This document shows, one piece after another, positions 1 to 12,514 of a DNA stretch of 64,000 bases. The notes below the pieces were generated by a model. The model was not told the DNA's origin and did no database searches. It saw only the letters and a program-made list of their open reading frames with translations. This DNA is from Gnetum montanum (lineage: Eukaryota > Streptophyta > Gnetopsida > Gnetales > Gnetaceae): assembly GCA_015680685.1 (NCBI GenBank), contig MNCI01028318.1:413536-477535 (forward strand), given 5' to 3'. Position numbers and translations under genes: made by a program. The first letter of the stretch is position 1; each line of letters begins with the position of its first letter.

Positions 1-2640
1 CATTAGGATTTTAATGGTCATGTATCTCCCTACATAGTGGCCCCCACAAGGACCCTCATGAGCATCTTGGCAAATGCATAATTGATCAGCATCAAGGACA
101 CATCAACAAACTAGGTCATTGGCACACACTGTGTAGAGGTGCCTATTGATCTCCATGAAGCATTTCACCTAGTGAAGAAACTATTATTTCTTCCTATAGT
201 CTAGCTCTTGTAGTATCTCTTGAGTGAGAGGATAAGTGAGAACGCCATCGTACCATTTAGACTAAGTGGGAAATGGTTCAATTATAGCCTTGACAAAGAG
301 GAGTTCATCAAGAAACTAATAAAAAAATGGGCTTTTCTCATATTTATTGTCCCATCTCAATTGAGATAAGTGGTTAGTGACCACATTCTCAATTTTCTTT
401 TGATCTACCATCATAAGATCAAATTCCTACAAGGTCACCAGCCACCATATGACATGAGGCTCATCGTTAGCTTATTCATTAGGAAGTGAATTGCACTATG
501 GTCTGTGTGCACAAACACCTTGTATCCAAGCACATAGTGCTTGAATTTCTCCAAGGAAAACACCATTGTCATCAAATTTATTTTTTGTGGTGGTGCAGTT
601 TAGCTATGCACCCACAATGGTTTAGCTTGTGTAGTGGATGTAATAAGGACATTTCTAATTATCCTACTGTGTAAGCATGGTCCCCAAGGCATAGTTTGCT
701 GCATCTATGATTATATGAAACAATCTAGACCAGTGAGGTGCTCATAGAAATGGAGTCTCTATGAGATTCTTTTTAAGGCTCTAAAATGCATTTTTTCATT
801 CCTTGGTCTAGATGAATGTAACATCTTTCTTTGTAAGCTTAACTAATGGTGTTGCGATCATAAAGAAATTCTTAATGAATCGTCGATAGTAGCCAATGTG
901 TCCAAAGAATGACCAAACATCTTTAATAGTTTTCAATTAGTAATTTATTCCTTTAATGATGCTAATATTTTCAATGTTAACCTCAATCCTTACCTAAGAA
1001 ATTCTATGCCCTAGTACAATGCCATCCTAGACCATTAAATGGCTCTTTTACCAATTAAGCTAAAGGTTCATCTTCACACAACTTTTAAGCACTTGCTCAA
1101 GGTTGTTCAAGGCTTGCTCAAAAGAAGCCCTATAGGTGAAGAAGTCATCCATGAAGACTTCCACACTACTACCAATATATTGCTAAAAAATACTCAAGAC
1201 CAGGCATTGGAACGTGGCAAGGGCATTGCATAGGCCAAATGGCATCTTTCGATATGCAAACGTTCCCTAGGGACTTGTGAATGTTGTTTTTGCCTTATCC
1301 TTTGGAATGATCTAGATTTGATTATAGCCACTATAACCATCCAAAAAAATATAATAGTAAAGCCCAAATATAGTGTCTAACACTTAATCCACAAATGGCA
1401 ATAGGAAGTGATCTTTAAATGTTGTCATGTTCAATAGTTGAAAGTAGATGTAGTCCTGTCACTTGCCACCTTTCTTGGGTACAATCATGAGTGCACTAAC
1501 CGACTCACTATCTACAATGGGATAAATAAATCTTACCTTGAGGAGCTGTTCAATTTCCTCTTTGAAGATTTTTTTCAACTTTGGATTTAACTATTATTGC
1601 AGCTACCTCTTTGGCTTCATGGCTGGATCAATGTAAATATGATGTTCACATATCCTAGGATCAATCCCTGTGAGTTCAAGTTACGACCAAGAAAAGGCTA
1701 TTAACTATTTATTAACCACCTTCAATAACATCTATTCTATTTAGGAGCAAGATTGGCATTGATTATTACTACTCATTTTTCAAGAATGCATATTCCATGC
1801 TAGTAAGTAGAGTTTTTAACTTTAAGGGCTCTTGTTTAAAATTTTCAAGGATTTCTAGCTCTCCCTAATAGGTGTGATCATTTGCATCATTTGGTGATGA
1901 ACTTGCTCTAGTTCATCCATGTCTTCCACATAGGCATATGTTAGGCTCTCAACAGGTTCCATGCAAAATCTTGAGCTTCTCTTAGGATCAATTGTCAACC
2001 ACTAGGTTCCCTCCTACTTTGTTGCTACTACATACAAGCATCTTTGAATTTCATATATATCAACACACTAACTACATGCTTTGATAGATATTCTATTAAC
2101 ATCCCATAGTTTCTGCACATAGTTGCACCCTATATCATTGTATGCAATGCATGAAAGTTTCTTCCTCTCAATCTTTCTAAATGCATTTTCTTTAGATATT
2201 TCAAAGAAAAGATCTTGGATCCCCAATTATGCATCAATAGTGCTTAGCCATGTCCTTCTCATGATGATTGGAAAGTCCTTCTTACAATTGTCCACTCAAA
2301 TCACTAGGAAATCCATGGTGTAGAACCATCCAAAAATAGTAGTCACAATGTCCTCCACCAATCCTAAGGGAATAGTGATAAACTAATCAACCAACTCAGG
2401 ATGGACGTTGTTCTTCTTGAGTGGATATAGGTTCCAAGCTTTATAAATTTCATGGGAAATCAAATTAACATCAAAACCTAAATCCAAAAGATCCTTACAA
2501 GGCTCCTTCCCAATTATTTGAAGGTAAATAAGGGGACTTCTAGAATTAGATAATTTCTTGAGAAGGTGACTAGCTTTTATCTAATTAGTTACCACATAAG
2601 TTAACATGAAATTATGAAGTTTGGGAGGTGTTTGGTTTGA
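1..2640 (-). pseudogene. pol of element A (protease, RT, RNase H, integrase start)
   Basis: Decayed polyprotein that once supplied protease, reverse transcriptase, RNase H and integrase. On the minus strand, a protease-like DLGFDVNLISHEIY stretch lies at about 2440-2500. An RT entry region (KEEIEQLL then FIYPIVDSES) lies at about 1470-1565. The RT catalytic box reads FMDD at 1144-1155 and is followed by the Athila-typical FFTYRASFEQALNNLEQVL. The RNase H peptide HYVLGYKVFVHTDHSA lies at about 488-535. At 1-180 the strand encodes the integrase zinc-binding region (DAHEGPCGGHYV), which pairs with element F at 47.75 kb. No frame stays open beyond about 75 codons. The family assignment is firm; the exact limits of each domain are approximate. 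Confidence 0.8.
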
Positions 2641-5040
2641 AGGTGACTTGAATAGATTAGATGTAAAGGGAGATGGAGAAGTAGGGTTGCTAGCTATAGG
2701 TGTATGTGAGCGATTAGCTGGGCTATTGGTTCAGAAAGGTTCTTTTCATGATCTAGTTTCTAAACCACTCGACTAAGGAGCTAGATATAAGTTAAATGAC
2801 ATCATTTTGCTGTGTTGTTATGGATGAGGAAAAATTTCTTCTAACATTAACAGAGCAAGTGGTAACTGGGTTGAGGGTGGAGGGGCATATGCAGAAAGAT
2901 GATAAGGGTGATAAGGATATGGGATTACCCCTCTAGCAGATGGAGAATAAGTTTTGTAATACTTTAAAGGATCATAGTGATGCTTAAAAGAAGCATGACT
3001 AGAAGAGTCACATGGAGACATTAGTTGTTGAACATAGTACCCATACGAATCTAGTTGTCTATAAAGGTACTATTGCTTTGGTGGTGGCATCCCCCATGAC
3101 AGTGGGTGTTAAGACTACTGGTATTTCTCATATGGCTATGGTGGAGCCCCACTTGGATAATAATCTTGTTTTTTCTCATGGAATTGCCTTTTATTACCTT
3201 AAAAATAAGGTAATATTGTAGACACTTGCCTTCTTACCAATCTAGAATTCAATGCATACATCCTAAAATCCTACAAGTGTGACATGACAAGGCAACATCC
3301 TTTAGGATGTTTGTATTGGAAAATGTTACATCCATAATCATCGTTTGATTTTGACTCCACAACCTCTTCTACTACTACAAATTATCCTTAACCCTTTGGT
3401 AGGCATGTTTAGCTTCTTTCTGCCTCTTGCAATTATGATCACTACTCTACTCTCTTGATTCTTCTATGATTTTTAGAAAACTCTAGAACTTTTAATCCAA
3501 AGAATCCATAATTTATCAACCTTGGCCAATATATCAAAAATAATTTTTTGTATTGGCAAGGGTTTTTGCTACACCAACTCATCAAGTGATGACCCCTCCT
3601 TTGTGTTGCAAAAGTGAACCTTCCTTTTTCTAATGGAAGGATCCAAGTTATATTCCTTAGCACTTTCCCATTTGCTCAACTCTCCTTATTTTGCTACTTG
3701 TTCTATTAGCCTTTTGATCTAATGGGCTCTAACTTCTAATAGTATTCATTGGGTATAAACCCCAAAAGTTCTTCTCATTTCTATTCTAAGTCCATCTATG
3801 ATGTGGAGAAGTTATTCTCACTAAGAATAACCATGGTCATGGCATCAATGTATGAGAGAATAATATCTATCCATGGTGTTGTCCAATGGTTCATGTGTTC
3901 CTTGCTTCCATCTTTAGATTTTCTTTCTTATATTAGAAACTTGGGAGCACATCTGGTATTTATCATTGAACAACTCTAGCATTGTACTTCACCTACATAT
4001 CGATTCCAACTCCAAGGATCGATACCAACTTTCTACTTCCTTGATGAGTGTCCTATGAAATAGCTTTAATTTATACCAATCATTTTCAATATTCTATAAG
4101 GCATAAGCATCATGAAAGTCTTGAATAAATGTTTACATATCAGAGTTAGAACCCCACTCAAATCTAGGGATATTGTTCATGTCAAGTAGCTTGATTCAAC
4201 AATCTCTCACATGCCTAGTTGGAATTTTTACTACCTTTACAATATTCAGCATGCTTTAAGTTTCTAGAAAATGCTCATCATCATCATTATTTTGATGATT
4301 CCTATGATGTCCTCTACTACCCCTTCATTCATGGCAGGCCCTGCAATCATTATTGTCCTGTTTTTTACCTTCATCATGGTTGTCCCTTCGATGGCATCTA
4401 TCAAAACTAGAAGAGGAAGAAGAAGATGTAGATGAAGAGGATAAAGAGGGAGGAGGACTACCACCACTATGGTATCTACCACCTCCTCTATGCTTGTCAT
4501 AGCCACATTCATTAGCTTTCTTGTCATCTTGATGCTTGCTCAAGCGCCTGCCTTGACTCCCACTTTTCCTAAACGTAGATTGTTAATAATGGACTATAGA
4601 TTCAAGTTCAAGCCTCCATCATCAATATCAAGAGGTGGGGAATATTCATGTTGAGAACCCCTAGAGGGAGGATCCTCATTTTTATTTTGGTTGAGTAGGA
4701 ATAAGGGGTTCATGATCCATTTCCCCTTTAAAGCTTTATGGTGCTTCTCCTAGTGTTGATCTCTCTTGCATTGTGTTTCAATGGGAGGGTAGTCCTAGTA
4801 GTCATGATCATGCACAATGTACTCTTCTTTTAGATCCTATATGTCCAACCTCCTAAGGATTTGGAGTAGCATCCCAAGCATAGATTGATTAGAATGCATT
4901 AAAATGTTTCCCTCCATATCTTGCCACCATAGTTGTTCATCTTGAGGTATGATGAAGCTGAAGTCAGGTATATACTCATCAAGATAAGTATATACCATCC
5001 TACATTCTTTAAGGCATTGACAGTTTAGTATCATTATGCT
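2640..5040 (-). pseudogene. gag of element A
   Basis: Decayed capsid/nucleocapsid gene, read on the minus strand. The N-terminal part (about 4837-5034) matches element F (HPDEYVSNITFILHQDE-like, followed by a DMEGNI peptide). A serine/histidine-rich stretch at about 4325-4543 (SSSSTSSSSSSSFD) has a counterpart in F at 43.35 kb. The zinc-knuckle region at about 3240-3345 reads CNIFQYKHPKGCC, so the second cysteine of the family's CX2CX3HX4C box is now phenylalanine. Stops and frameshifts are frequent. The boundary with protease is not sharp. Confidence 0.72.
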
Positions 5041-5190
5041 TATGATAAGAAATTTTGAAATTAAAATAATATGTCAGTGTGATTAAATTATGATATTTAT
5101 TTTTAGAATGATTTTTGATCTTAGGGTTCATCCAATGATGTTAATGATTTTCACTATGCCTAAATAGTACACATTTCAGACAAAAAAGAG

Positions 5191-5208
5191 TCCTTGGCAA
5201 TAGCACCA
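5191..5208 (-). other. Primer-binding site of element A (tRNA-Asp type)
   Basis: On the minus strand the bases read TGGTGCTATTGCCAAGGA. They start two bases after the LTR terminus and align with the better preserved TGGCGCCATTGCTGGGGA of element B, which is complementary to the 3' end of plant tRNA-Asp(GUC). Confidence 0.7.
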
Positions 5209-5209
5209 A

Positions 5210-5460
5210 TGATGAGCATCAAATACCCCTATGCTCAACGATATGAATCACTAAGCATTCACATGCAATTTGATTGAATTTCATAGACCCCTTGTCTTCC
5301 AATACACTAGCCTCTAGGAAGTGAACTAGCCTTAATAGTTATTTGTTGTTTTCCCAATTACACTTACGATATGCAAAGGTATGATTAAGTGTAATCGAGG
5401 TGTAAGATTGCTTAAGGTGTGACATTAACATATTCATTTCCTAAATCATGATTTTAACAC
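5210..5460 (-). repeat. 5' LTR of element A, U5 side, left partner truncated or eroded
   Basis: The plus strand begins TGATGAGC, the reverse complement of an LTR end ...GCTCATCA. On the minus strand the U5 sequence (...cacttcctagaggctagtg..., ...gagcataggggtattt...) matches the U5 of F at about 42.4-42.55 kb. Similarity fades beyond about 5460. I cannot find a TATA box or the other terminus, so this LTR is probably incomplete. Confidence 0.6.
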
Positions 5461-7179
5461 TAAGGATTATCAAGCTTATTCTATCTAATCTATGAAAAGA
5501 GGTTAGAAATGCAAGGTACATCATTATTAATTAATGACTGTTAATTTCTCTTTATATCACTTACTTATCAAGTAGAAGGAATCTATTATTAGCTCAATTT
5601 TCTTATGCTAATTTAATTAGGTTGTCTAGCTGATTTCTATAAATTTGGTAATAAATCAAGCCAAGATAGATATAAAATATCGTGTTTAGAAAAGGAAAGA
5701 ATCAATATCTTAAGACTTAAGGAAAAGAATCTCTAACCTTATGAGGAAGATGTTAAATATAATTTTGGTTACTTTCCTAAATTGAAACTTAAAGAGTTTG
5801 GGTCTTTATATGACTAAGGAAAAGCCTGGTACTACTAAAAAATGGGTAAGAATTACTTGGAGGAACTTTACCTTCTTATCTTATTAGAGTTACCTATAGT
5901 TAATGTATCCTGTTAGTTCTTCATTCATTTAGAATCATAGCTCCTTTCAAAAGCAAGATTCCTCTTGAACATGGTACTTTTAATGATGGTTCACTATTCA
6001 AATTAAATAGTAGTTTGTAGTTTGTCCTTGAATCATGATGAGTCCATTATTCTAGTTTACCTTGGCTCATGGTTCACTTTGATATTGATTATGATATTCC
6101 ATGTTTAAATGTCATGGAAAATGTCAAATATATGTTATATTCAGTATTATGCAAAGTAAAGAAATATAGCAAATGTAGAAAAAATTAAAAGTAAACATTT
6201 TTAATAAGAAAAAACTAGAATTAAATGAGTGTATCTAGGTCATGCTCTAAGGGTTTAATGGAGCTGTATTCCTTCAACATCTATATCCCTTATAGGAAAT
6301 CCTACACTACCATCATGGTTAGGCCTAAACCTGGTCAGAAAAAGTGGCAAAGTCCCTTTCTATATTGCTTCACCTAGCTCTATTACTTGCCTTTACTAGT
6401 TTCACAAATCCCTAATAGTACAACTACTAAGTTACCAATTTAAATACCTTAGGTTAAACCTCCAAAGATTTCCTCATGATGCATGCCCGTAATTACCATA
6501 TGCCCTTTTGTTAAAGACATTTTTATACTAATTACAACTACTTATCATCGAATGACACCATTTTAGACCTTTTTCAAGATGGCATTTGGTGAGGGAGGGC
6601 AAGGGTAAGAATGTTGAATTCCAAGAAAAATAAATGAATAATAATATTTTAAAAATTTAGAGCAGTAGATGAATAAAGAGAGAGTATAAAGAAAAAGTCC
6701 AATAATTTTGGGAATGCATTTTTAGGTTTTCATTCTTATAACCAATCCTACAAAACCTTTTCTCTAGGGTAGAAAAAGGAATAAGCCTTACCCTTGTTTA
6801 GAAGCATCCTGATGAGTTTTTACTTCTTAAGAAAGGGTTTCTTGTAAAAAGAAGAAGAAGACTATCTCTAAAAAAAATCTATAATAAGAAAAAATGAACA
6901 AATAGTAATGAAAGCTAAAAGATTCCTATGCTTGAGCCTCCAAAATAAACAAACAAAAAACATTTTATATGGAAAGAAAGAAATTAATTGTTTAGCTTTC
7001 ATTGAAATATTTTTTGCTTGAAGCTGTAACTAAAAAGTGACATCTTTAAGAATCTCATATTTAACTCCTAAATAAATGTCATAGTTATGCTTTTTCTTTT
7101 GAAACCTAACTACACATTGAAGCTTATAAATAAAATAGAGAATAAGTGATCAAATATACTTTCACATGTAAAGAAAGGA
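5461..7179. other. AT-rich DNA, no gene recognised
   Basis: I see no supported reading frame, LTR or RNA gene here. Both strands are rich in stops and homopolymer runs. It may be eroded LTR or LINE sequence, but I found no diagnostic motif. Confidence 0.5.
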
Positions 7180-7480
7180 AGTACACAAAGTAGGTTAATC
7201 ACCAACAAAGATATTATTAATGCTTGATTGAAAGTTATTATAAATTATGGATGTCCATTTCCAAGTATTTTGTTTAACAAAACACTCAAAAGAATATGAA
7301 AAAATGAGTTTTCACTTCCATAAAGAGGACATTAAGAAGAAACAATTTCCATAGGTTGAAGACAAGTACCAATAGGAAGACCTTGATGAAAAAGATACCA
7401 TACAAAATATGAATTTTTAGAAAGAGAAGAATTTTCTAAATATCTTCCTTTTTTCTCATCAAAACGTATAATGATAAATA
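7180..7480 (-). pseudogene. L1-type LINE fragment (zf-RVT-like 3' end)
   Basis: On the minus strand the translation gives FHQGLPIGT, then CPLYGSEN, then FFHILLSV. This resembles the cysteine-bearing region at the C-terminus of plant L1 reverse transcriptases, where a GLPVG-like peptide precedes a CPxC...E...H...C knuckle. The second cysteine is lost and stops interrupt the frame. The flanking 7.5-9.1 kb may hold more of the same element, but I could not find the RT catalytic box. Confidence 0.45.
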
Positions 7481-9309
7481 TATTTTCTAAGCCTCATTGA
7501 GTTTTTTATGAATAAAATTATTTGTGGTAATAATCTCATATGCAACTTTGGAATTAAAAGGAAAAAAAATTGGTCATTCTTCAAAAACATCTTTCTAAAA
7601 GCTTGATGCAATCTATAATCAACTATAAATAAATTCTTAAGATTAGAAATTCATTTTTAAAATTTTTTTTTCCTCTTTATATTGAAACCATATAAGCTAA
7701 AAGCCTCCTTTCCTATAATCCATATAATGTACATATGTAGGAAAGAAACTACATTGATACTAAATTTACTTCAAGTGGTACACAATCTAGATGAATTACT
7801 AACACACCTTCATTCATAAAATAGCGTCCAACATGGACTAATTTGCTTAGGCATATCTTATAAAACTATAATATGGTTGTAATACTAATACTTACTAAGC
7901 TTCCCCCATGTCTTCCAAATTTATTTAAGTACTAGATAAGCAAGAAATAAATACTCCAAAAAAGGAATGATGGAAATCCATAATAAAGGATGTCTTTATG
8001 AGGAAGTTTTATGTCTTAATAAATGGAATATTCAAGAGTACATTCTTTCTTCGAATCCTAAGAAAGATTGTAAATTAGTAAAATAAGCATTATTTCAAAA
8101 CTATGAGAATATGTAGAAGAAAAAATTATTTCTATTTGAATAGTATTATGGAGACATTAATTCATATGGAGGGTATTTATTTGCTACTATTCCTTATCAT
8201 TTGTGATACATAATTAGCAAAATGTAAACATGATCTCATCATTAGAGAATTGAAACAAGTACATGGCTCAAAATTCCTCATAGAAAATGAATATATTGAC
8301 TATGTAGTACAATAACATTAAAGATGAATACCACATTTTCTTGTCTACATGTGAGCACATTTGACACAAATGGGATATATTACATTTGAAAATTTGATTA
8401 ATTTGTTTCAAATGTTATCAAGAACACTTAGTAATTTTCTTAATGATGTTTTTAAAACTCATAGCATGTATATTTCTATGATCTAATAAATGACANTAAA
8501 TAAAAAACCTTTACAAATGAAGCAATAAGAAAATTTATAATATGAAAGGTGGTATCAAAATAGAAAAGAATGACTATAAGTACACTCCAAGATATATAAC
8601 CAACATGATACTATAGAAGAATTACAGAGAAATATAACAATGTCTTAAGTGTGATTCAAAGTAGCAACCTTTTGTGTAAGAAAGAAAATGAATTAATTAC
8701 CTAGGCCACTTATCATTGGTAAATTCATAATATAAAAGAACAACATACTAGTAACATCTAGACAATTATAGAAATCAATAAGAACTCAACCACCTAAAGA
8801 AACGTTAATTATATTATTTTAGGACATATAGAAAGTTTAATTAATAGTTTATAAATTAATTTTTGTACATGTTAAGTAGTTGAAGTAGATGTAACTAGAG
8901 GTAGTTAAATAGTTCATCAATGATCATAGACATAATTCTTAGAAAAACTAGTTTGAGGATGAATTTGTATAGGTTAGAAGGGACATTAAAACAATTGATA
9001 AGGGTTAAAGACAAAATTTGATGAAGCATTACAAATGCTTGATTAGAGAAAAAAAGAATTTTTTTAAAGAATAATAAAGGCATTTTTATACATGATTAAA
9101 AAGAGCCCAACAATTTTTAGAAGTATTTTTAGGGTAAAGCCTCTCTATTTCTTAACATCTCTATTCATGAAATTTATGCTTTTTATAATAATGTCTTTTT
9201 AGAAGAAGCTAATAATTGTTATTTTAATTTTTTATGTATTTATTCACTTTACTACATTACTAGAAGAGATAAACTACATAATACAAACATCAAAGGAAGT
9301 CTTGAAGGG
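7481..9309. other. AT-rich DNA, possibly eroded LINE
   Basis: The stretch is more than 70 percent A+T by eye and has no convincing frame. A single unknown base (n) stands at 8497. A minus-strand frame at 8895-9083 is hydrophobic and shows no motif I can name. Confidence 0.4.
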
Positions 9310-9590
9310 GCTTCTATTTTAGATAAACTATAAGAATGGAGGCTTAGATGGTTTGGACATGTGCAAAGAAGATCAAACAATAAGCCTATAAACAAATGTT
9401 GCTACATCATTATTTCAAAAAATCCATCAAAAGGAAGACCAAAAAATACATGGGGAAAATGATTCAAGATAATTTGAAGAATGTACAAACAAACAAAAAT
9501 CTAGCTCTTCATAGAGATAAATGGCCAAAAATAACTCATGTAGTCAACCCCATTTTATTATGACAAGACTAGAATTATGATGATAATGAT
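9310..9590 (+). pseudogene. RTE-clade LINE 3' end
   Basis: The plus strand encodes LRWFGHVQRRSNNKP, followed by SKGRPKNTWGK. This is the conserved C-terminal tail of RTE-clade reverse transcriptases (RWFGHVQRR...GRPKxTW). An in-frame stop sits just before the tail and others follow. The copy ends in a short ATG/ATA-rich run near 9580 (ATGATGATAATGAT), as expected for the simple-repeat 3' ends of RTE elements. It is a 5'-truncated insertion that has lost the RT domain. Confidence 0.75.
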
Positions 9591-10575
9591 TTATTTACTT
9601 TACTCGAAATGACGTAGTAGAAAGCATAAATGATGCAATTGAGAATATCACATTAAAACCAATATGTATCTCATCATGCTTTTGGATGTATTCTCTCCCC
9701 CAATAGAATCAATGTTTTGTTCATTAAGGTGTAACTCCTCACTTACACAACTATCATTGGGATCAACTCATGAATTTCATTCTCTTTAGCTATTAACCAT
9801 ACATTTCTAGCATCATCAAAATTTCAAGTCTTTCTAATATCACTTCAACACAATCAATTGACAAGACATTACATATAACATGATCAATGAAACTAGAAAT
9901 CTTGAATTTTAAGGCACATTGGTTTCTTCCATTTAGAGAGAAATCCTTTGACAATGAATGCATTTTATAACATAGAGGATAAGAATAAATTACTAAAACC
10001 AATCTATCAATTTCCCTAGTTAAAATCATATTCACAATTTCTTTATCCTATAGTGTTGTATGGGGGCTAAGCCTTAGTGTAAAAAATTAGTAAGCTATTA
10101 AAATATTTTAAAAATATTTTTAGTAGATGAATTAAAGATGAAGGCTTAAACACCTTATTTTATTTTACTTTTGGAATGTGAATTACTCCACTTAGAAGGT
10201 GGAGCTCTCTTTTAATTCATTAGCTATATTTGAAATTTGGCAAAAACTAGGCAAACAAATTTTCCAAAGTAGTTATTGAGGACAAAAAAGAATAAGAATA
10301 GTATGTCTATGGGGATAAAATAGCTAAATACATGGAATATCTTATTGGAAGTAGTAAGAACTCCTATGCACATATGCAAGTTAGTTAATTAGCATGTGTT
10401 AGAAAAGTTGTGGGTAAATGTGGAAGATAAGAAAAAAATTTTATTTACAACATACTAGAGATAATCAACTAAATTTAGAAGAAATTTATGAAACTAAAAC
10501 TAAAATTTTTAACTTACATCTATTAAGACCTCTTGAATCTATTAGATCAATTTCAAAATTTCTTTTATAGAATTT
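9591..10575. other. AT-rich DNA, no gene recognised
   Basis: No motif-bearing frame, LTR end or RNA gene was found. A minus-strand frame at 9793-10035 is open for 80 codons, but it has no recognisable domain and its composition matches the surroundings. Confidence 0.4.
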
Positions 10576-10579
10576 TTTA

Positions 10580-10668
10580 AAATTTATAACTTAGTGTTGC
10601 CCAATGGAATCAAACCTATAACCTGGGGTTACCAAGTAAATGGTCTTACTACTAAGTTTAATCAACTC
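10580..10668 (-). repeat. tRNA-derived SINE-like copy 1 (minus)
   Basis: On the minus strand an A-box-like segment (aaacttagtagtaagac) is followed by a B-box-like ggtttgattcc and then the shared body gggcaacactaagttataa. Five further copies occur in the window (see 11951-12140, 57706-57812, 59850-59998, 60355-60475, 60700-60855). Confidence 0.65.
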
Positions 10669-10871
10669 AAGATATAAAGTGGACAATGGATTAACCTTTG
10701 CAAAGAAAGCTACACATGCATGTTATGTGGATGATGAGATCTTGGGAATGAGAAACATGTTTTACTTAATTTTGTTTTAATTAACTAAAAAAATATAATA
10801 TTACAACAAAAAATTTCTATGATCTATTTTTGTTGCATCAAGTTGATCTTAGCTACTTTATTGAATCTATT

Positions 10872-11830
10872 TGATGAGGCATCAATTGGTTGAGAGATTG
10901 TAGATGTAATGTTATAGATGCTACATCATGTCTACATTATAGCATCCCTATCGACATGTCTCTGGTGGCTACTACATCGTAAGTGCTACATCGCATCTAC
11001 GATGTCGTAGCTATGTTAACGTGTAACTATCGATGCATGGGATGATGCATCAACAAAGTGTCTAACTCCGCCTATAAAAATGTGTGCTCGCATTGCATAT
11101 TTGACATTTTTTTCAATAGAGTAGCTGAACTCTTTTAATTTTATTCCATAGTCTTAGGGAATAGTCAATGAGTGCCTGTAGTGTGGATCTGAGTCAATTG
11201 TACATCGTCTTATTCGAGTGTCAATGTACCTAGACACATTCCATGAATAACAATAATATCAAGAATGATTCTTATTCATTGTAGCACTTACACTCAAATT
11301 AAATTTACTTTTAATGCAATTTATATTCCATGTACTTAGTTAATATTTATGTTTCCATGCATATTAATGAATTGGTGGAATGAGTGTGACTAGTTTTGAG
11401 TATAAACACATATTTACTTGGTAACCCCAATAACATCATTGCTTGGTTCACCCAGTAGCATAACACTTGGTAATCCCAGTAGTGGATACATGAGTTCAGG
11501 ACATGTACGGTAAGCTAGGAATAGACACACTCATCGTCCATAGGCTAGTTTAGCATTTATCTTTCTATTATTGATTATATTAAATAATTCATTTCTTTGT
11601 TATCATTAGGAGTAGTAGAAAGTCACAACAACATCAACCATCATATGCCTCACATTAAACTAAATCATACATGAAAAAGCTACCACTAGTCCAAGTAGGA
11701 AGATAGTAAATTCTGATTAATTCTTAATGATCTAGATGCCAAACTAGTCCCATCCACGGAATTCAGTCAGGTTGTGTGTGAACACTTGTAAATTATATGG
11801 TTGGGCATAGGAGGTACTCGCTATTCATCA
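10872..11830 (+). mobile_element. Solo LTR of the TGATGAG...CTCATCA family
   Basis: The copy starts TGATGAGGC and ends ATTCATCA (959 bases). It has a TATAAAAA box at 11073-11080, an AATAA-rich R region, and the typical U5 with repeated 'cttggtaa-cccagtag' phrases. It is flanked by CTATT (10867-10871) and TTATT (11831-11835), a 5-base target duplication with one C/T difference. No primer-binding site or polypurine tract adjoins it. This is the expected product of recombination between the two LTRs of a full element. Confidence 0.8.
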
Positions 11831-11950
11831 TTATTCTTATTTTTCATGAGATGAATGCATTATTTGTTTAACATATTTTTTTTTATCTACAAATGTAATA
11901 AAAACTTAGATTTTAATTTTAGTTTTAAACATAGTATTTTAGGTTAGCTA

Positions 11951-12140
11951 TATGTCTTAAGGTGTACCTATAGTTAAATTATTTCAAACAATGAAGTGTT
12001 AGCCTAGTAAGACTCTTGATTTGAAAGCTTCATGTCATGAGCTTAATTTTGATGGGTAATACTAAGTTATAAAATCATAATTGGACTCTATATCTTAGTG
12101 TGTACCTAAATTACAATAATTTCAAGATTTCAACACCACC
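11951..12140 (+). repeat. SINE-like copy 2 with a second tail joined head to tail
   Basis: A body starting near 11990 (gtgttagcctagtaagactcttgatttgaaagctt) is followed by the family's middle (gggtaatactaagttataaaatc) and 3' part (gtgtacctaaattacaataatttc). Directly upstream, 11951-11988 repeats only the 3' part (cttaaggtgtacctatagtt), so a truncated second copy lies head to tail with this one. Confidence 0.65.
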
Positions 12141-12159
12141 ATCCTATCACCCCATCCCT

Positions 12160-12230
12160 TTTCGCACCTCCCCCCACCCCACCCCACCCACCACATCCCT
12201 TGCCCCCGCCCCCCCCCCCTGCTCTCTCTC
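12160..12230. repeat. C-rich tract downstream of SINE copy 2
   Basis: The plus strand holds several runs of 4 to 13 cytosines (cctccccccaccccacccc, then cgccccccccccc), followed by ctctctctcc. The minus strand is correspondingly G-rich. A similar but shorter pyrimidine-rich tract adjoins the SINE copy at 57.7 kb. Confidence 0.8.
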
Positions 12231-12514
12231 CCTATCCCTTGTCTCCATCCTCCTAGCTCTAAAAGAAACAAATTATTTAGGTTCCATACCTCCCATACAT
12301 ACCAATATATACCACCATATAATAAAATTTCAAAATTTTATTTTACTAGAAACTAGAAACTTTTATTATATCTAGGAAATCATAAAGGATTTGTTGAATG
12401 ATTACATAGCCTTAACTTATTTTTGATAAAAGTTGAAAAAATTGTTGATATAATGCCCTAAGGAAATAGGGTCAATTTGAAAAAAGAAAAAAAATAAGCA
12501 TATTACAGTTAACA

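Larger units (their letters stand above)
1..5460 (-). mobile_element. Element A: Athila-like Ty3/gypsy retrotransposon, 5' part
   Basis: Reading the minus strand from right to left gives a partial LTR, a tRNA-Asp-type primer-binding site, gag, protease, reverse transcriptase, RNase H and the start of integrase, where the window ends. The order and many peptides match element F at 42.6-47.8 kb, so A is a sister copy in the opposite orientation. All frames are broken by stops and frameshifts, so it is a dead copy. The far LTR and the rest of integrase lie outside the window. Confidence 0.85.

Noticed and set aside
4264-4543. Methionine/serine-rich short protein as an independent gene
   Set aside because: It is the low-complexity linker of the element A gag, with a counterpart in F.
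12100-12375. Proline-rich 91-codon protein
   Set aside because: It is produced by the C-rich tract and runs across a SINE tail.
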